60,000 bases of DNA, taken from NCBI GenBank assembly GCA_014529385.2, contig CM043960.1, forward strand, positions 32,681,396-32,741,395, in the 5' to 3' direction. This DNA comes from Adiantum capillus-veneris. Taxonomy: Eukaryota > Streptophyta > Polypodiopsida > Polypodiales > Pteridaceae. This document shows, piece after piece, positions 21,492 through 33,128 of the stretch; the stretch's first letter is position 1, and each line of letters starts with the position of its first letter. The notes below the pieces were generated by a model. It made no database searches. It was not told where the DNA came from and worked only from the letters and a program-made list of their open reading frames with translations. A program made the position numbers and the translations under genes.

Positions 21492-24143
21492 TTGTGGCAT
21501 TGCCGGTTAGGACATATGTCCAAGAAGGGAATGGAAATCTTGTCTCGTTCTGGTTATTTGCCTGGCTTTTCATTTAATGATTTTGAATTCTGTGAACATT
21601 GTCTGTATGGTAAGCAAACACAGCAGCCACATAAACATAGAAGCAGTAGAAGAGATACACAGTTGGCACTTGTTCATAGTGATTTGTGTGGACCTATGCC
21701 TAACCTATCTCTAGGGGGAGCTTCTTACTTTATGACATTTATAGATGATTACTCAAGGAAAGTATGGGTTTACTTTCTCAAGCACAAGGATGAAGCATTT
21801 AGTGTTTTCAAAACGTTTGTGACACTTGTGGAGAATCAGAGTGGCAAGAAGCTTAAATGCTTACGCACTGACAATGGTGGAGAGTATGTTTCAAAGGCCT
21901 TTCAGGACTTTTGTGAGTCAAAAGGTATAAAACGTGAACTTACTGCTCCGTACAATCCTCCTCAAAATGGTGTTGCTGAGAGGATGAATAGGACCATACA
22001 AGAGAAGGTCAGAAGTATGTTGTCTAATGCACAGCTGCCAAATGGGTTTTGGGCTGAAGCTGTATCAACAGCTGTTCATCTTGTAAATAGATCTCCTAGC
22101 AAGGTTTTGCAGAAGGATTCAGTGCCAGAGATGGTATGGTCAGGCAAAATGCCCTCATACAAGCATCTCAGAGTCTTTGGCTGTGAGGCATATACTCACG
22201 TTCCAAAGGAATTTAGGAACAAACTTGAGCCAAAGAGTAGAAAGTGCATCTTTCTAGGCTATGGTAATTCTGGTGAGATGGGGTACAGACTTTGGGATCC
22301 CGAATCCAGAAAGGTTGTCCGCAGCAATGATGTTCACTTTAATGAATCCAAATATCATTCTAAACCAGAGAGGGTTGAGGAGATTAGAAGAGTTGTCTTC
22401 CAAGAAGATGGACTTGCACGTGCAAGACAAAATGTCAGGGCTCAAGAGGAGCAAGGACAGGATAGAGTGGAACCACAGGTTGTGGCTGAGCCTAAGCCTG
22501 AGCCACCTATTGTGCGTAGATCTGGACGTGTCACGCGACCTCCTGATAGGTTTGTTCCATCTATGAACTATGTCATGTTGACTGATTGCAATGAGCCTTC
22601 ATGTTACAAGGAACCAGTGCAAATGAAGGACTCCGGGAATTGGCAATTGGCCATGCAGTCAGAGATGACAGCTCTGCATAAAAACAAGACATGGAAGCTA
22701 GTTAAATTACCACAGGGCAAAAAGGCTCTACCTTGTAAATGGGTTTACAGGTATAAGATCACCGCTCATGATAGTCAGCCAAAGTGCAAAGCAAGGCTTG
22801 TTGCCAAGGGCTTTAAGCAAGAACAAGGCATTGAATTTGATGAAGTCTTCTCTCCGGTGGTCAAGATGACTACATTGAGATGCTTTCTTGCATTGGTTGC
22901 CATATTAGATTTGGTGTTGCACCAAATGGATGTCAAGACAGCATTCTTGCATGGTGATTTAGATGTGGAAATTTACATGCAGCAGCCAGAAGGGTTTGTT
23001 GAGAAAGGCAAGGAAGATTGGGTATGCCAGTTGTTAAAGAGTCTTTATGGCTTAAAACAATCACCGAGGGCATGGTACCATAAATTCCACAAGTTTATGC
23101 TTTCTCAAGGCTACAAACGTGAGTTCGATCACTGTCTATATACAAAGAAGGCTAAGGATGGTAGTTGGTTGATCCTTATTTTGTATGTGGATGACATGTT
23201 GATTGCTGGCAAACACTTGGAAGAAATTTCAGCTTTGAAGTCAAAGATGGCAAAATCGTTTGACATGAAAGACATGGGTGAGGCAAGTCATATACTTGGT
23301 ATGCGCATTGAGAGAGACAGATCAAAGAAGTTGATTTGGTTATCTCAAACAGAGTATATTGACAAGGTTTTGCAACGTTTCAATATGGAGAAGGGAAAGG
23401 CACTGAGTGTTCCATTGCCACCATATGTGAAACTTAGCAAACAAGATTGTCCTGTGTCTGAGGAAGAACAGGCTGAAATGGATAAGATTCCATATGCGTC
23501 TGCAGTGGGTAGTTTGATGTATGCAATGATTGCTACTCGCCCAGACATTGCATTTGCAGTGGGAGTAGTAAGTCGATACATGTCAAACCCAGGCAAGAAA
23601 CATTGGGAGGCAGTGAAAGGAATATTGAGATACCTGAAAGCTACAAAGAGTATGCGTATATGCTATGGGAGTCAGGAGCTAAGTGTAAAGGGTTTTACAG
23701 ACTCAGATTATGCAGGTGACTTAGACAACTGAAGGTCTACGTCAGGGTATGTCTTTACATTGGCTGGTGGAGCAGTATCATGGCGTTCTAGATTACAAGA
23801 TTGTGTTACTCAGTCTACTACAGGGGCTGAATATGTTGCAACATCAGAGGCATGCAAAGAATCAATTTGGTTTAATCGACTAGTAACAGATTTGGGAATC
23901 AAAGAAGAGATGCCTGTGTTATATTGTGATAGTCAAAATGCTATACAATTGGCTCGCAATCCAGTTTATCACTCAAAGACAAATCATGTGGATGTGAAGT
24001 ATCATTTCATCAGGGAAATGCTCGAGGATAAGCAACTTCAGCTTGTCAAAGTTCACACCACAGAAAATCCTGTTGATCTACTTACAAAAGGACTTCCCTC
24101 AGAGAGCTTTGCACATTTTCACAAGCAGTTAGGTGTAGGGTAG
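21492..24143 (+). pseudogene. pol: Element D integrase - reverse transcriptase - RNase H
   Basis: The 746-codon frame 21492-23732 carries the integrase zinc domain (HCRLGH..., CEHC), the catalytic triad D64 (HSDLCGPM), D127 (RTDNGGEY), E163 (NGVAERMNR) with D-35-E spacing, the RT start (NKTWKLVKLPQGKK), MDVKTAFLHGDLDVEIY, LYGLKQSPRAWY and the active-site YVDD at residues 565-568. The RNase H starts FTDSDYAGDLDN; TGA at 23730 replaces the expected CGA. The same frame then runs on (RSTSGYVFTLAGG, CDSQNAIQLARNPVYH, DLLTKGLP) to TAG at 24141. One stop and one upstream frameshift are the only damage, so catalytic residues are all present. Confidence 0.94.
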
Positions 24144-24211
24144 TACATCACTTCTCTACATCTCTTGTATATTAGCTTGTATAGTAGCTTCTCTCACACT
24201 TAAAGTACCAC

Positions 24212-24232
24212 ATTGGACTTTAAGTGGGAGGT
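24212..24232 (+). promoter_or_regulatory. Polypurine tract of element D
   Basis: TTAAGTGGGAGGT directly before the 3' LTR start TGTTGGGG, the second-strand primer position. Confidence 0.8.
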
Positions 24233-24424
24233 TGTTGGGGTATAAAGCCCAATGTGGTCGCCCAGGTAAGTGGGCAGGCCGCCAGGTATGTACACATATT
24301 CTTTTGTAAAAACCTAATAAGAACTCACTATGCTCTACACATTACAGTAGAGCGAGTTCACCATATCGTCGTGCTCTTCTTCTCGCACTCTCTCTCGCGT
24401 CGCACTTCCTCTCGTACTCCTTCA
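24233..24424 (+). mobile_element. 3' LTR of element D
   Basis: 192 bp, same ends as the 5' LTR and about 97% identical by eye, followed by the target duplication TCAAG. Confidence 0.95.
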
Positions 24425-25041
24425 TCAAGATCTTTTGCTACCTTAGTGTCGGCAATAGAAATTCTGCCGATAGTATGTTATGTTTCTTTTTTTTTAGCCT
24501 GGTCTCTAGTGATCACCTTGATTGGGACAATAGGTTCACTTTTCAAAGAGCTACTAGGCATCACTTGGACTACATTCACCACTGTTTTTCCCTTGTTTAA
24601 CGGATTTTTTGGATAGTCTTCAGGGAAGTGTCCACCTTTTTTGAAACATTGTGTACAAAAAGATTTAATTGGCTTAATGTTCTTGTCAGGTTCTGGACAA
24701 TCATTTTTCCAATGATCATCTGCACCATAATTATGGCAGTTTCCAATCCTTGGCTTAATCATGGGTCTTACCATAGGAGGTCTAACACCGTGATTAGCCA
24801 CATAGTATATCGATGTAAGCTCTGGTGTGGCATAAGTCACAGGTTCTTCCATTGAAGGTGGATGTAAATTATACCACTCTCCTTCTACCATTACTGTAGA
24901 TGGGCTAGGCTCAGCATAAGGTGTTACAGGCACTAGTGCTTGTTCATCTATGACTCCTTTTGAATGCATATACTTTACAGGCATTGCATTATGTCCAGGA
25001 TATGGAGGTCGTTGACCTAACACCGGTTGTGGTCTTTCCAT
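24425..25041 (-). pseudogene. Element E gag, zinc-knuckle region
   Basis: The minus-strand frame 25041-24478 has a Pro/Val-rich linker and then two zinc-knuckle-like motifs at about 24738-24640: CHNYGADDHWKNDC and CTQCFKKGGHFPEDYP. Each has lost one expected Cys to Tyr. After a TAA at 24478 the same frame continues (TIGRISIADTKVAKDL) to the border of element D and resumes in phase at 18870. Confidence 0.8.
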
Positions 25042-26064
25042 ACCTATCGGTAGTCTGTGCTGGGGCCATATTAAGCTGATATTTGTACATGGGTTGTCCT
25101 TGTGGCCTCATGGACACATATTGAACATTTCCATCGTACTTTGGTTGATAATAGCACTCATTGGTCTCATGGGTTGTCCACTTATCCTTAATAGTGCACC
25201 ATTTGTGTGGCCTAATTGGTTGCCCCTGTTGAGGTATTTCTTGTCATGGTCCTATCATAGGTGCTTTATTCGTCATTTCGTTCATCCTTTTGAGCATGTC
25301 TTCTATAGTTGTATGTGGTGCTGCAGCAGTCGTTACCACTTATATTGATTTTGAGGATGCTTTTTTCTCACTCTTAGTATCCTTAGGGACATCTTCTTCA
25401 TTGAAAATATCACAATTGTCTCCCAAGTCAATAGCATCTGATACACACTCTTCTAGGGTCATATGCTTCTTGCCATACAGTATAGCACGAAGTTCTTTGT
25501 TTAATAATCCTTCTAGAAACAAAGAGACTAATCTTTCTTCTTTGGTATTTCTAATTCTGGGCATCTTGCAATGTATTGCTTTATCCTAGTTGCACAATCC
25601 CTAATAGACTCACCTTGTTTCTGTTTGAAGCTATAGCTTTGAGCTACCGTATTATGTTTGATCCCAGTTTTGGAACATGCAGCTACAAATCCTTGAGCTA
25701 ATGTATTAAAATCCATGATTGACCTTGGTGGAATTTTTTGGAACCATGTCAAAGCTTTTCCTTCTAAAGTGTAGAAATCAAATATGCATTCTTCTCTTAG
25801 CACTTGCTTGAAGCTTTCTAAGTGTTCATATGGATCCCCAGATCCACTGTATTTTTTGACCCATTTTTGAAAATCAACGGGTATGACACGTCTGTTTGGC
25901 TCGGCTCCAACTCTTTGTGGCAGTTGGTCCTGTCTCGAGTCCTTCAAACCAATCTGTTGGAAATAGTGACTCATGTAGCCCTGGACTGGCTTTAATTTCA
26001 CTCGGTTTTCTTCATGATGAGGTAGGTTTGGGTTTCTTAACCTTTCTCCCAAAAGATCTCTCAC
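25042..26064 (-). pseudogene. Element E gag, capsid region (Retrotrans_gag type)
   Basis: 26064-25528 contains DPYEHLESFKQVLREE, EGKALTWFQKIPPRSI, FVAACSKTGIKHNTVAQ and QKQGESIRDCATRIKQYIARC. This is the classical plant gypsy gag pattern (leucine-rich start, 'A..WF..LP..SI..F..L...F', 'Q...ES...Y..R'). A small frameshift at about 25550 passes into EERLVSLFLEGLLNKELRAILYGKKHM. 25330-25050 links to the zinc knuckles, with several stops. It encodes the capsid protein of element E. Confidence 0.88.
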
Positions 26065-26347
26065 GGAGTTCTTCTCTTGGAATAGTTTTTGGTCCTTGGC
26101 CCAGTATCCAATCTCTTATAGAGTACCCTTGGTATTTGGTATTTTCTACCTCCCAAGACTCATCATAACAGAGTTATTGTTATAACAATCCCTAAATAGG
26201 TAAGTTGATAGATCTACTAAACCCTTGTCTTTGATTTTGAATATATAAATGATCTTCATGGGTGTTAACTGCCTTGATTTGGCATGAGAAGTTCATAAAA
26301 TATCCTTGGCGTTTCTATCTTCCCAACAATAGACTCCGATCCTAGGA

Positions 26348-26833
26348 TTATCCGTGCTCAGCCATTTCTAAAGTCAATGGACCTTCTTTTGTTGCAATAT
26401 CTAGAATTATGGTATTCACTTGTAACCCCCACTTGTCTATCACATCATGATTTTTAACCTTTACATATTGAGTCCCGTTTTTATCCATATACATTTTTCC
26501 TTGTTTGTTTGCTCTAATTTCCTCTTCAAACTCTATGTCATGGTCATCAATGCAAATGGCATACTCCTCATTAGGATCCACGTAAACCTTAGCTCCATGG
26601 CCATTAGTCTTATAAAAGGTTAGTATGTGCTTATATCGCATTGTCGTTCCGGTTCCTGAATGAGTCGAATAGGAAGACATTTTAGATGTTGAATCTAAAT
26701 AAGTGTCTGAAACTTCTTCAAAGATAGTGTTCAAGTGATCACCTTGATTCACACTCTCCTTGGTGGATACTCTACTAGCGGTCTCTCCAAATATGCCTTG
26801 ATTTGCTAGTATACGACTAGATCTAAGGTTCAT
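26348..26833 (-). CDS. Element E pre-gag ORF (161 aa)
   Basis: Open minus-strand frame beginning MNLRSSRILANQG, placed between leader and gag. Acidic and Ser/Thr-rich at first; later KVYVDPNEEYAICIDDHDIEFEEE and MYMDKNGTQYVKVKNHDVIDKW. No known domain recognised. Its length, good composition and position suggest a genuine N-terminal extension or separate ORF of the element, as some plant gypsy elements have before gag. Stops separate it from gag in the current copy. Confidence 0.55.
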   Translation of the reverse strand: MNLRSSRILANQGIFGETASRVSTKESVNQGDHLNTIFEEVSDTYLDSTSKMSSYSTHSGTGTTMRYKHILTFYKTNGHGAKVYVDPNEEYAICIDDHDIEFEEEIRANKQGKMYMDKNGTQYVKVKNHDVIDKWGLQVNTIILDIATKEGPLTLEMAEHG

Positions 26834-27532
26834 ATAGACTTGTTAAGCCGTCGATAGAGTACTTACCATCGGATTGAATTGTTATCCGTTTTTTCCACTT
26901 GACTTAAATCCAACTTCTTTCAAACTCTCAATTCTTTGTCTACAACCTGGTTCTTGTGTCAGTTTTAACCAAGTTAGTTGTTTTATCACAAAGACTGTAT
27001 AATTTTTGCTAACTATTGTGATTGGTCTATGTATATCACTTCAATCTGAGCTAAATGAGTCAACAAATGAGACTTTCAGATTTCTACCCTTGCAAAGAGC
27101 TAAAGGATTAATTTGCAACCTGGAAACTGAGTGAACAAGTACTTATTTGGACCCGATGGAATCCAAACTTGACCAGTGACCTTGTATTATGTTGTTCTAA
27201 CTTTGTACAAGTTCAAAAGTCTAAAATCTTGTCTTTGGGGCTTAAAAGTAAATAATCTGATTATTTACTTTTCTCAGTTTTTCTAACTTTTTAGGCTTGT
27301 TTTTCCATATAAACACCTTGTGGTTGTCTCTGGACAAGTTTCATTGAATTTGAACAAGATTTGTCCAAGTTATAAACTGTTTAGTGTCCGCAAACTCAGT
27401 TTTCAATCTGGCTTAAGTCTCACTTTTGTGATCCAAATTTCACCAGATTTGATTTGTGGAGTTTACTTGATATACTTGACCTTATGATATACTCAATTGT
27501 GCAAAAATGTTCAAATTTAGGACAGATGTAAA
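26834..27532 (-). mobile_element. Element E leader, proximal part
   Basis: Non-coding leader between C and the pre-gag ORF. It holds the palindrome GTAAATAATC-TGATTATTTAC at 27248-27268 and, at 27528-27532, the first five bases of another copy that was split by insertion of C. Confidence 0.7.
27248..27268. repeat. Palindrome (E box 4)
   Basis: GTAAATAATC then TGATTATTTAC: one central base lost relative to the 22-bp form. It lies 280 bp from the next copy (27528/33378). Confidence 0.85.
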
Positions 27533-27760
27533 TGTTGGAATTAGGGTTGCAGGAAAACACACGCAGCTTGGAGAAGACAAAGGAAGCTCAAGGCACACAA
27601 TAGAGAGTGTATTACTTAGTGCGCAATGGAAAGATAGATAACCCTAGAGTGATGGGTGTATATACAATGCACGGGGGAAAAAACCTCCTAAAGAGGGAAA
27701 AAATGCCCCGACAGTCCTAAGTGTGCTCACACACATCACTACCACATGTATATGGTGACA
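27533..27760 (-). mobile_element. 3' LTR of element C
   Basis: 228 bp, from TGTTGGAATTAGGG (minus-strand end) to GGTGACA (minus-strand start). The purine tract AATCCCCCC follows at 27761. Confidence 0.92.
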
Positions 27761-27835
27761 AATCCCCCCTGGAGTGATGCGGTGAACGAGAGCTCACACG
27801 TGAGTAAAGGGAAGTGCCATGCCCTAAGGACATGA

Positions 27836-28390
27836 TCAATCCACAAAGGGGAGTAAGCCCAAAGATTTGCGGAAAGCTTCAAACTTCTCACGAGACAATT
27901 CCTTTAAGAAAAGATCTTCAAGGTTGTCATGTGTTGGCAACTGATCTCTCCTATTGAGAGCCTCTCCCTGACATAGTGGTAATGCACCTCAATGTGATTT
28001 GTGTGAGCATGAAAAACTAGATTCCTTGAAATTGCCAATGCACTCTGACTGTCAGTGTAGATAGTGTTGGCAATGTCATGTCCAACACCCAAATTTCCAT
28101 AAGGCGTATGAGCTATACACACTCAACCGTAGCTGTGGAGATTGCCCTGTACTCAACCTCACAACTCGAAGTGGCCATAGTAAGTTGCTTCTTGCTCAAC
28201 CATGATATACATAAACTGCCAATCATAAACAAAAACCACTTGTGGACACTCGTGTGTCAAAATAAGCAGCCCAATCTGAGTCTGAAAAAGCATGTAAGTC
28301 TTGTAGCAATGATCCCCCCTTAGGATAAAAGAAGCCTCAAGTTCAAACTGGCATAGCAATGTCTCTATGTAAATTTTCTGACACAAGGCA
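27836..28390 (-). pseudogene. Element C RNase H region, broken
   Basis: Readable pieces: TIYTDSQSALAISRNLVFHAHTNHIEVHYHYVRERL (28060-27960) and the end before the purine tract. The part between YVDD and here is shortened and frame-shifted compared with element B. Confidence 0.85.
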
Positions 28391-28413
28391 ATACCACCAT
28401 CACACTGCTTAAA

Positions 28414-29300
28414 CTAAATGCCCAAGTAATGATGCAACAGCCCCAAATCTTGCATCTTGAAAGTAGCATTCAAATCAGCCTTAAATTCATCAATATGTGC
28501 CTCATTGGGACCAGTGATCAGCAAATCATCCACATAAAGAACAACAATGAGAAGTACATTGCCCTCATGCTTGACATACAATGTGCTTTCTGTTGGACTG
28601 TTATGAAAGACTTGTTTGACCAAATGAATGCCAGCTTTCTCGTACCAAGCACGAGGAGATTGCTTCAACCCATACAAAGCCTTCTTACATCTGCACACTT
28701 TGTCCTCTTGTCCTTTCTTGACAAAATCGCAAGGCTGCGTTACATAAACTTCCTCAAATATGTCACCATTCAAGAAATCAATAACAATGTCTAATTGATG
28801 TACATCCCAACCAAAATGAGCTGCCAATGCACATAGAAAACGAACAATAGTCATACGAGAAGTGGAAGCAAAAGTTTCTTCATAATCTATGCCTTTTTGC
28901 TGTGCATAGCCTTTTGCAACAAGTCGCGCCTTATGGCGATCAACCTCACCATCCGGCTTGCGTTTCAACTTATAAACCCACTTTGTACCAATGGCCTTTT
29001 TTCCAGGAGGCAAATCACATAAACTCCATGTGTCATTTTCTATAAGTGCATCATATTCTGATTGCATGGTAGCCATCCAATTTTCTAGATTTTGTGCTTC
29101 ATCAAAAGGCACAGGTTCCTCAACATCATGTAAGCTAGACATAGCCAAAGCATAACAATCTGATGCATAAGAAGCATGGCTAGATGAGTACGACTAGACA
29201 AAGGTGCATCCAATTTACTGTCATGCAAAGTGTACACCAGCCATTTTGGCATACCTCTAGCCTGCTCATTTTCAGCCATTTCCTCATCAAGTACATCATG
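28414..29300 (-). pseudogene. Element C reverse transcriptase, mostly open
   Basis: The 244-codon frame 29148-28414 is the best preserved domain of C: WMATMQSEYDALIENDTW, GTKWVYKLKRKPDGE, HQLDIVIDFLNGDIFEEVY, LYGLKQSPRAWYEKAG, and the active-site box LIVVLYVDDLLITGPNEA. The usual T-A-F before LNGD reads IDF, a substitution near the first catalytic Asp. Upstream piece 29279-29085 gives the linker RGMPKWLVYTLHDSK. Confidence 0.9.
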
Positions 29301-29362
29301 TACAAATGTACATCTGCATCAGTAATAAGATGATCTGTAACATTTTCAGAAACCCCCATAGG

Positions 29363-30441
29363 CTATACATTTTCCTCATTGGAATTTACATTTGTACTTC
29401 CACCACTGAAAAGAGGCAACAAAGTGTCATAAATGTCCTTTGAGCTTACATTACTATCTCTAGTACATGACAGCAAAGGCCGAATAGAATCTTCCACAAA
29501 CACAACAGCACGTGAGACCAAAATACGCTTTGTTTGTGGATGGTACAACCTGTAACCTTTGCTTTCAACACTATAACCAACAAGAATACATTTGATAGCC
29601 TTATCATCCAATTTTTTGCACTGCACTTGTGGCACTAAACCATAAGCCAAACAGCCAAAAACACACATGTGCTCAATAGATGGCTTTCTATCATTCTATG
29701 CTTCATATGGAGTTATAGACTGCAACGCTTTCGTAGGACACCTGTTGAGTACATAAGTGGCACACATGATAGCCTCGAGCCAAAACGAATGTGGTAAAGC
29801 TTGACTCTTGACCATACATCTTGCCATTTCTGTAAGAGGCCCGTTTTTCCTCTGAGCAACACCATTTTGTTGAGGTGTATACGGAATTGTTGGTGTTTTA
29901 TTCCACGACTAGCTAGAAATGCATTAAATTCATGAGACATATACTTCCCCCTCGATCAGAATGGAGGGTGCCCATAGTACATTTCGAGAAATTTTTAGCC
30001 ATAGCAAGAAATTGCTTGAAGCACATGACCACTTCGGACTTAGCTTTCAACGGATATATCCATGCATGCATGGAGTAGTCATCAATGAAAGTCACAAAAT
30101 ATAGTAATTTCCCAAGGATGGAGTTTGCATAGGCCCACAAAAATCACTATGCACAAGATGCAATCTGCATATAGCACGAACTAACCCATCCTTTGGAAAC
30201 TTAGCATGCTGCAATTTACCCAAAATACAACCTTCACAAACATGTTTGACAGGTGCTTCAAGAGGCGGCAAAGAGCAACCATATCAAATTTCTGCAAACG
30301 TAGCAAACTGGAAAAATTAAGATGCCCAAAACGTGCATGCCACAGTTTTGCATCTGAAACAGCCCTTGAATCTGCAAGTGCATTTGCAAAATTTTGTCCA
30401 CACTTGTCATACAAAGTGAGCTTATACAATCCACGGCACAA
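29363..30441 (-). pseudogene. Element C integrase region, several frames
   Basis: KLWHARFGHLNFSSLLRLQKFDM (zinc domain) at about 30360-30290, YFVTFIDDYSMHAWIYPLKAKSE at about 30110, GTLHSDRGGS at about 29960, and VFGCLAYGLVPQVQCKKLDDKAIKCILVGYS at 29668-29560. Frameshifts separate the pieces. Element B retains the same order. Confidence 0.85.
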
Positions 30442-30477
30442 AAGGCAAATGCAACAATTTCATCACCAAAACTGAGA

Positions 30478-31941
30478 TCATGAACTACATCTATCATCCA
30501 CAAATTTGACTACAAGTCCAAGTCTAGCAAGTGCAAATACAGACAAAAGATTCTTCTTGATCCCACGTACATAAAGTGCATCAACAAGTATGAAAGAACT
30601 ACCATTTGCAGCAGTAAGCACAATCTTTCCAACTCCTTGAACCGGATAAGAGGCATTGTTGGCACAAGTGAATGAATTCCCATGAGGGACTATTAATTGA
30701 GTCAATGTCAGTTAACAAAAGTTGTTAAAGGCTGAGGATGTATGGATGCACATCAAAGATCAATACAAAGAAGCAGTAAAGATTGGAGTTACACATTTTT
30801 CACGTTTTCCCAAAATGGTCACGTAGTGTAAATTCCCGATTTATTTCAAGCCATTGTAATATTTTAATGTGTTACGGGCTCAATGGGAGTTCCAAGCTGT
30901 AAAGAATAGGTCAGTTATTGTGCTTAGATAGCAGATTTAGTAAGTGGTGGAGCCCTAAAGGCCTTGGGCGCCCGGACATTGCATATTTTTACCCTAGGTA
31001 TATAAGGCAGTGTGTAAAAGAAATTAGGGTTCTCAAGCTCATTTGTTGAGAGCACTCTTTGGTGAGAGCTCTTGAGGTGTGTGTCTATGGAGTCCTTGAG
31101 CTTCTCCTTGCTCATGAGACTTGATTAACACTAATCAATGATTCATTCTCTTTCACTATGCCTCTCTCATGCTTCTTATGATTGCCTATGATGCTTAGAT
31201 AACTAGATCTTAACTAATTAGTGGTTAATCCCGCTCGAATCTTGTGTGATAGCCCTCTTTTGCTTGTGTGTGCATGTAGGTTTGATTGGAGTGTGGTGCT
31301 TGATAGATCTATGTGTGTGTGCTTGCTATTAGTGTGTTGCATGATATGATTAGTGTTTTGTGCGTCTTGCAATCATAGTGTGTGTGTTTGGGTTGATTAG
31401 AGATGAAGAGAAGTGGATATGGAGATTGCCCTTCATTGCGGCTTAGCTCCTCCATAGGCTGAGAAGCTCACCTCAAAGAGTTAACCATTTGTGTTGCCAC
31501 GATTAGCTCACTAACCGTGTGAGTGTTTCCATGCCCTAGCCGGGTAACTCATCCCTCCGGATTGATAATTTTGTTGGTCATTGGAGCTATTTCAACGATG
31601 GGACCCCCAATAGGGACAGACTCGAGAGAGGTGAAAAATTCACGATGTGAGTATATGTGCTTTGTAGCACCACTATCGAAAAATAACACATGTGAATCTG
31701 CAACAATTGACATGCATGCATCATGGACAGCGGGATTGTAAGTGCACTTTGTACTAAAAGCCCATTTTGCATCAACATCAGCATCACAGTCTTCTTTCAC
31801 AAAAGACTCAACAATAACTGCATTTGTAGTGGAACCAGCATTTGCAATGGAACCACTTTCTTTCTTCTTAGCCTCTTTGGCCCTCAACTTAGGACACTGC
31901 TTGATCAAGTGATCATTAGCTTTACGATAATGGCAATGCAT
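30478..31941 (-). pseudogene. Element C zinc-knuckle and protease, split by an insert
   Basis: 31941-31549 reads a knuckle with one Cys replaced by Arg (CHYRKANDHLIKQC), then SHVLFFDSGATKHIYSHREFFTSLES, the protease active site. Homology to B stops after VPIGGP near 31605 and resumes at 30690 with VPHG, FTCANNASYPVQGVGKIVL and ALYVRGIKKNLLSVFALARLGL. The 0.9 kb between is foreign. Confidence 0.87.
30691..31604 (+). mobile_element. About 0.9-kb insert in element C, LTR-like
   Basis: No protein-coding signal. It has a TATA-like GGTATATAAGGC at about 30998-31009 on the plus strand, followed by TGAGAGCACTC and GAGAGCTCTTGAG phrases. It is bordered by imperfect copies of the interrupted protease sequence (CCCATGAGGGAC at 30679-30690, CCCAATAGGGAC at 31606-31617). 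A solo LTR or other promoter-bearing retroposon is most likely; exact ends are not resolved. Confidence 0.6.
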
Positions 31942-32077
31942 CTTCTTTTTTTCTTATCACCAGAATTTCCAGACAAATTGCTGCCATTAGAAGCATTAGG
32001 AACAAGTGATTTTCCACTCGCAGAAGAACCATAAGAAGTGGTTGCATTGCTGGTACCACCCTTTCTTTGAGCAGCAA

Positions 32078-32780
32078 TTAAAGCTTATTCTCAACTACAC
32101 ATTGTCTAGTCTTGTTTTTTCTGGAAAGTGACTCTTGCAACAGCAATGTGCACAATGCATTAAGCTTGACAACTTCAGGATTTCCTTGGGTCATAAGTCT
32201 CCAAGTACTAGCAAAAGTCTGGTAAGAATCTGGTAAGGCATCAAGAACAGTCTGCACAAGGGAACTGTCTGAAATGACCACCCGCAGAAATAAGTTTCTC
32301 ATTAATATCCTTGATACTAGCAAGGAAAGTGTCCATATCATCTTCCTCATGCATAATCTTTGATTCCAGCTCTTTATGCAACAATGCAATTTTAGCCTCA
32401 TTGCAGCTTGCATAAAGACCAGCGAGAATATCCCAAGCCTATTTTGCAGATTTTGTTGAACAAATGTGAGGAGTAATGGTGCGCTTCACAAAAAACACAA
32501 TCAATGCATGAGCCTGCGCATCCTTTACATCCCAAGGAGCTTGTTCTATCGTAGGCAAAACAACTCTAATAGCAAAAATCCTTGCAGCAAGACCTACAAC
32601 ATCCTCAACATCGCATACATCCTCAAAATGAGGACGTACATCAATGCCTTGCACAATATTACAGACACCCTTTGACACAAGAACATGTTGCATCATGTAA
32701 GCCCACATAGGGTAATTGTCCCCATCCAATCTGTCCTCAACAGCAAACACCTTGAACACATCTGTGTTGTTGTCAGCCAT
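32078..32780 (-). pseudogene. gag: Element C gag, broken
   Basis: Start MADNNTDVFKVFAVEDRLDG at 32780, then NYPMWAYMMQHVLVSKG and EDVVGLAARIFAIRVVLP; open to 32439. A frame change then leads into LHKELESKIMHEEDDMDTF and LDALPDSYQTFASTWRLMTQGNPEVVK (to about 32110). Same protein as B gag, with different lesions, so the two copies died independently. Confidence 0.88.
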
Positions 32781-33128
32781 GATAAATGTTGCACCTGACG
32801 TGAAAACTACCCAAAAAGAGGATAAACAAAGTAGGAACAACACGTGCATATAGTACAAACCGTAGAAGATGGTAAGGGATCTGTTATGCAAAAAACGGCA
32901 CTGATAGAAATTCTTCACAAAATGACAAAATAGCATGTGCAATACTGCTTGTAGTGGAAACGGAGGTCGAAATGAGTTTGAATCAAAAATCTGAGCAGAC
33001 TGAGCTCTACAAGCTCACCCAAAAATTTTGTCAACATGCACACACTCGCCAAAGCTCACTGAAATCAAAGAAAGTGAGCATTCATGTGCTGGAGCTGCTG
33101 GCGACTAAGCCCAAGAGGATGCAACCTG

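Larger units (their letters stand above)
18871..24424 (+). mobile_element. Copia element D, nearly intact, inserted in E
   Basis: Complete Ty1/copia element of 5,554 bp with 192-bp LTRs (18871-19062, 24233-24424) that differ at about five positions. It has a primer site, gag, protease, integrase, RT, RNase H, a purine-rich tract and the perfect target duplication TCAAG (18866-18870 and 24425-24429). Only four lesions interrupt the polyprotein: TAA at 20968, TAG at 21361, a frameshift at about 21475-21490 and TGA at 23730. It is the youngest insertion that can be ranked here. Confidence 0.96.

Noticed and set aside
21470-21492. Programmed ribosomal frameshift in element D before the integrase
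   Set aside because: No slippery heptamer with following structure is evident, and copia elements normally use one frame; a simple indel is more likely.
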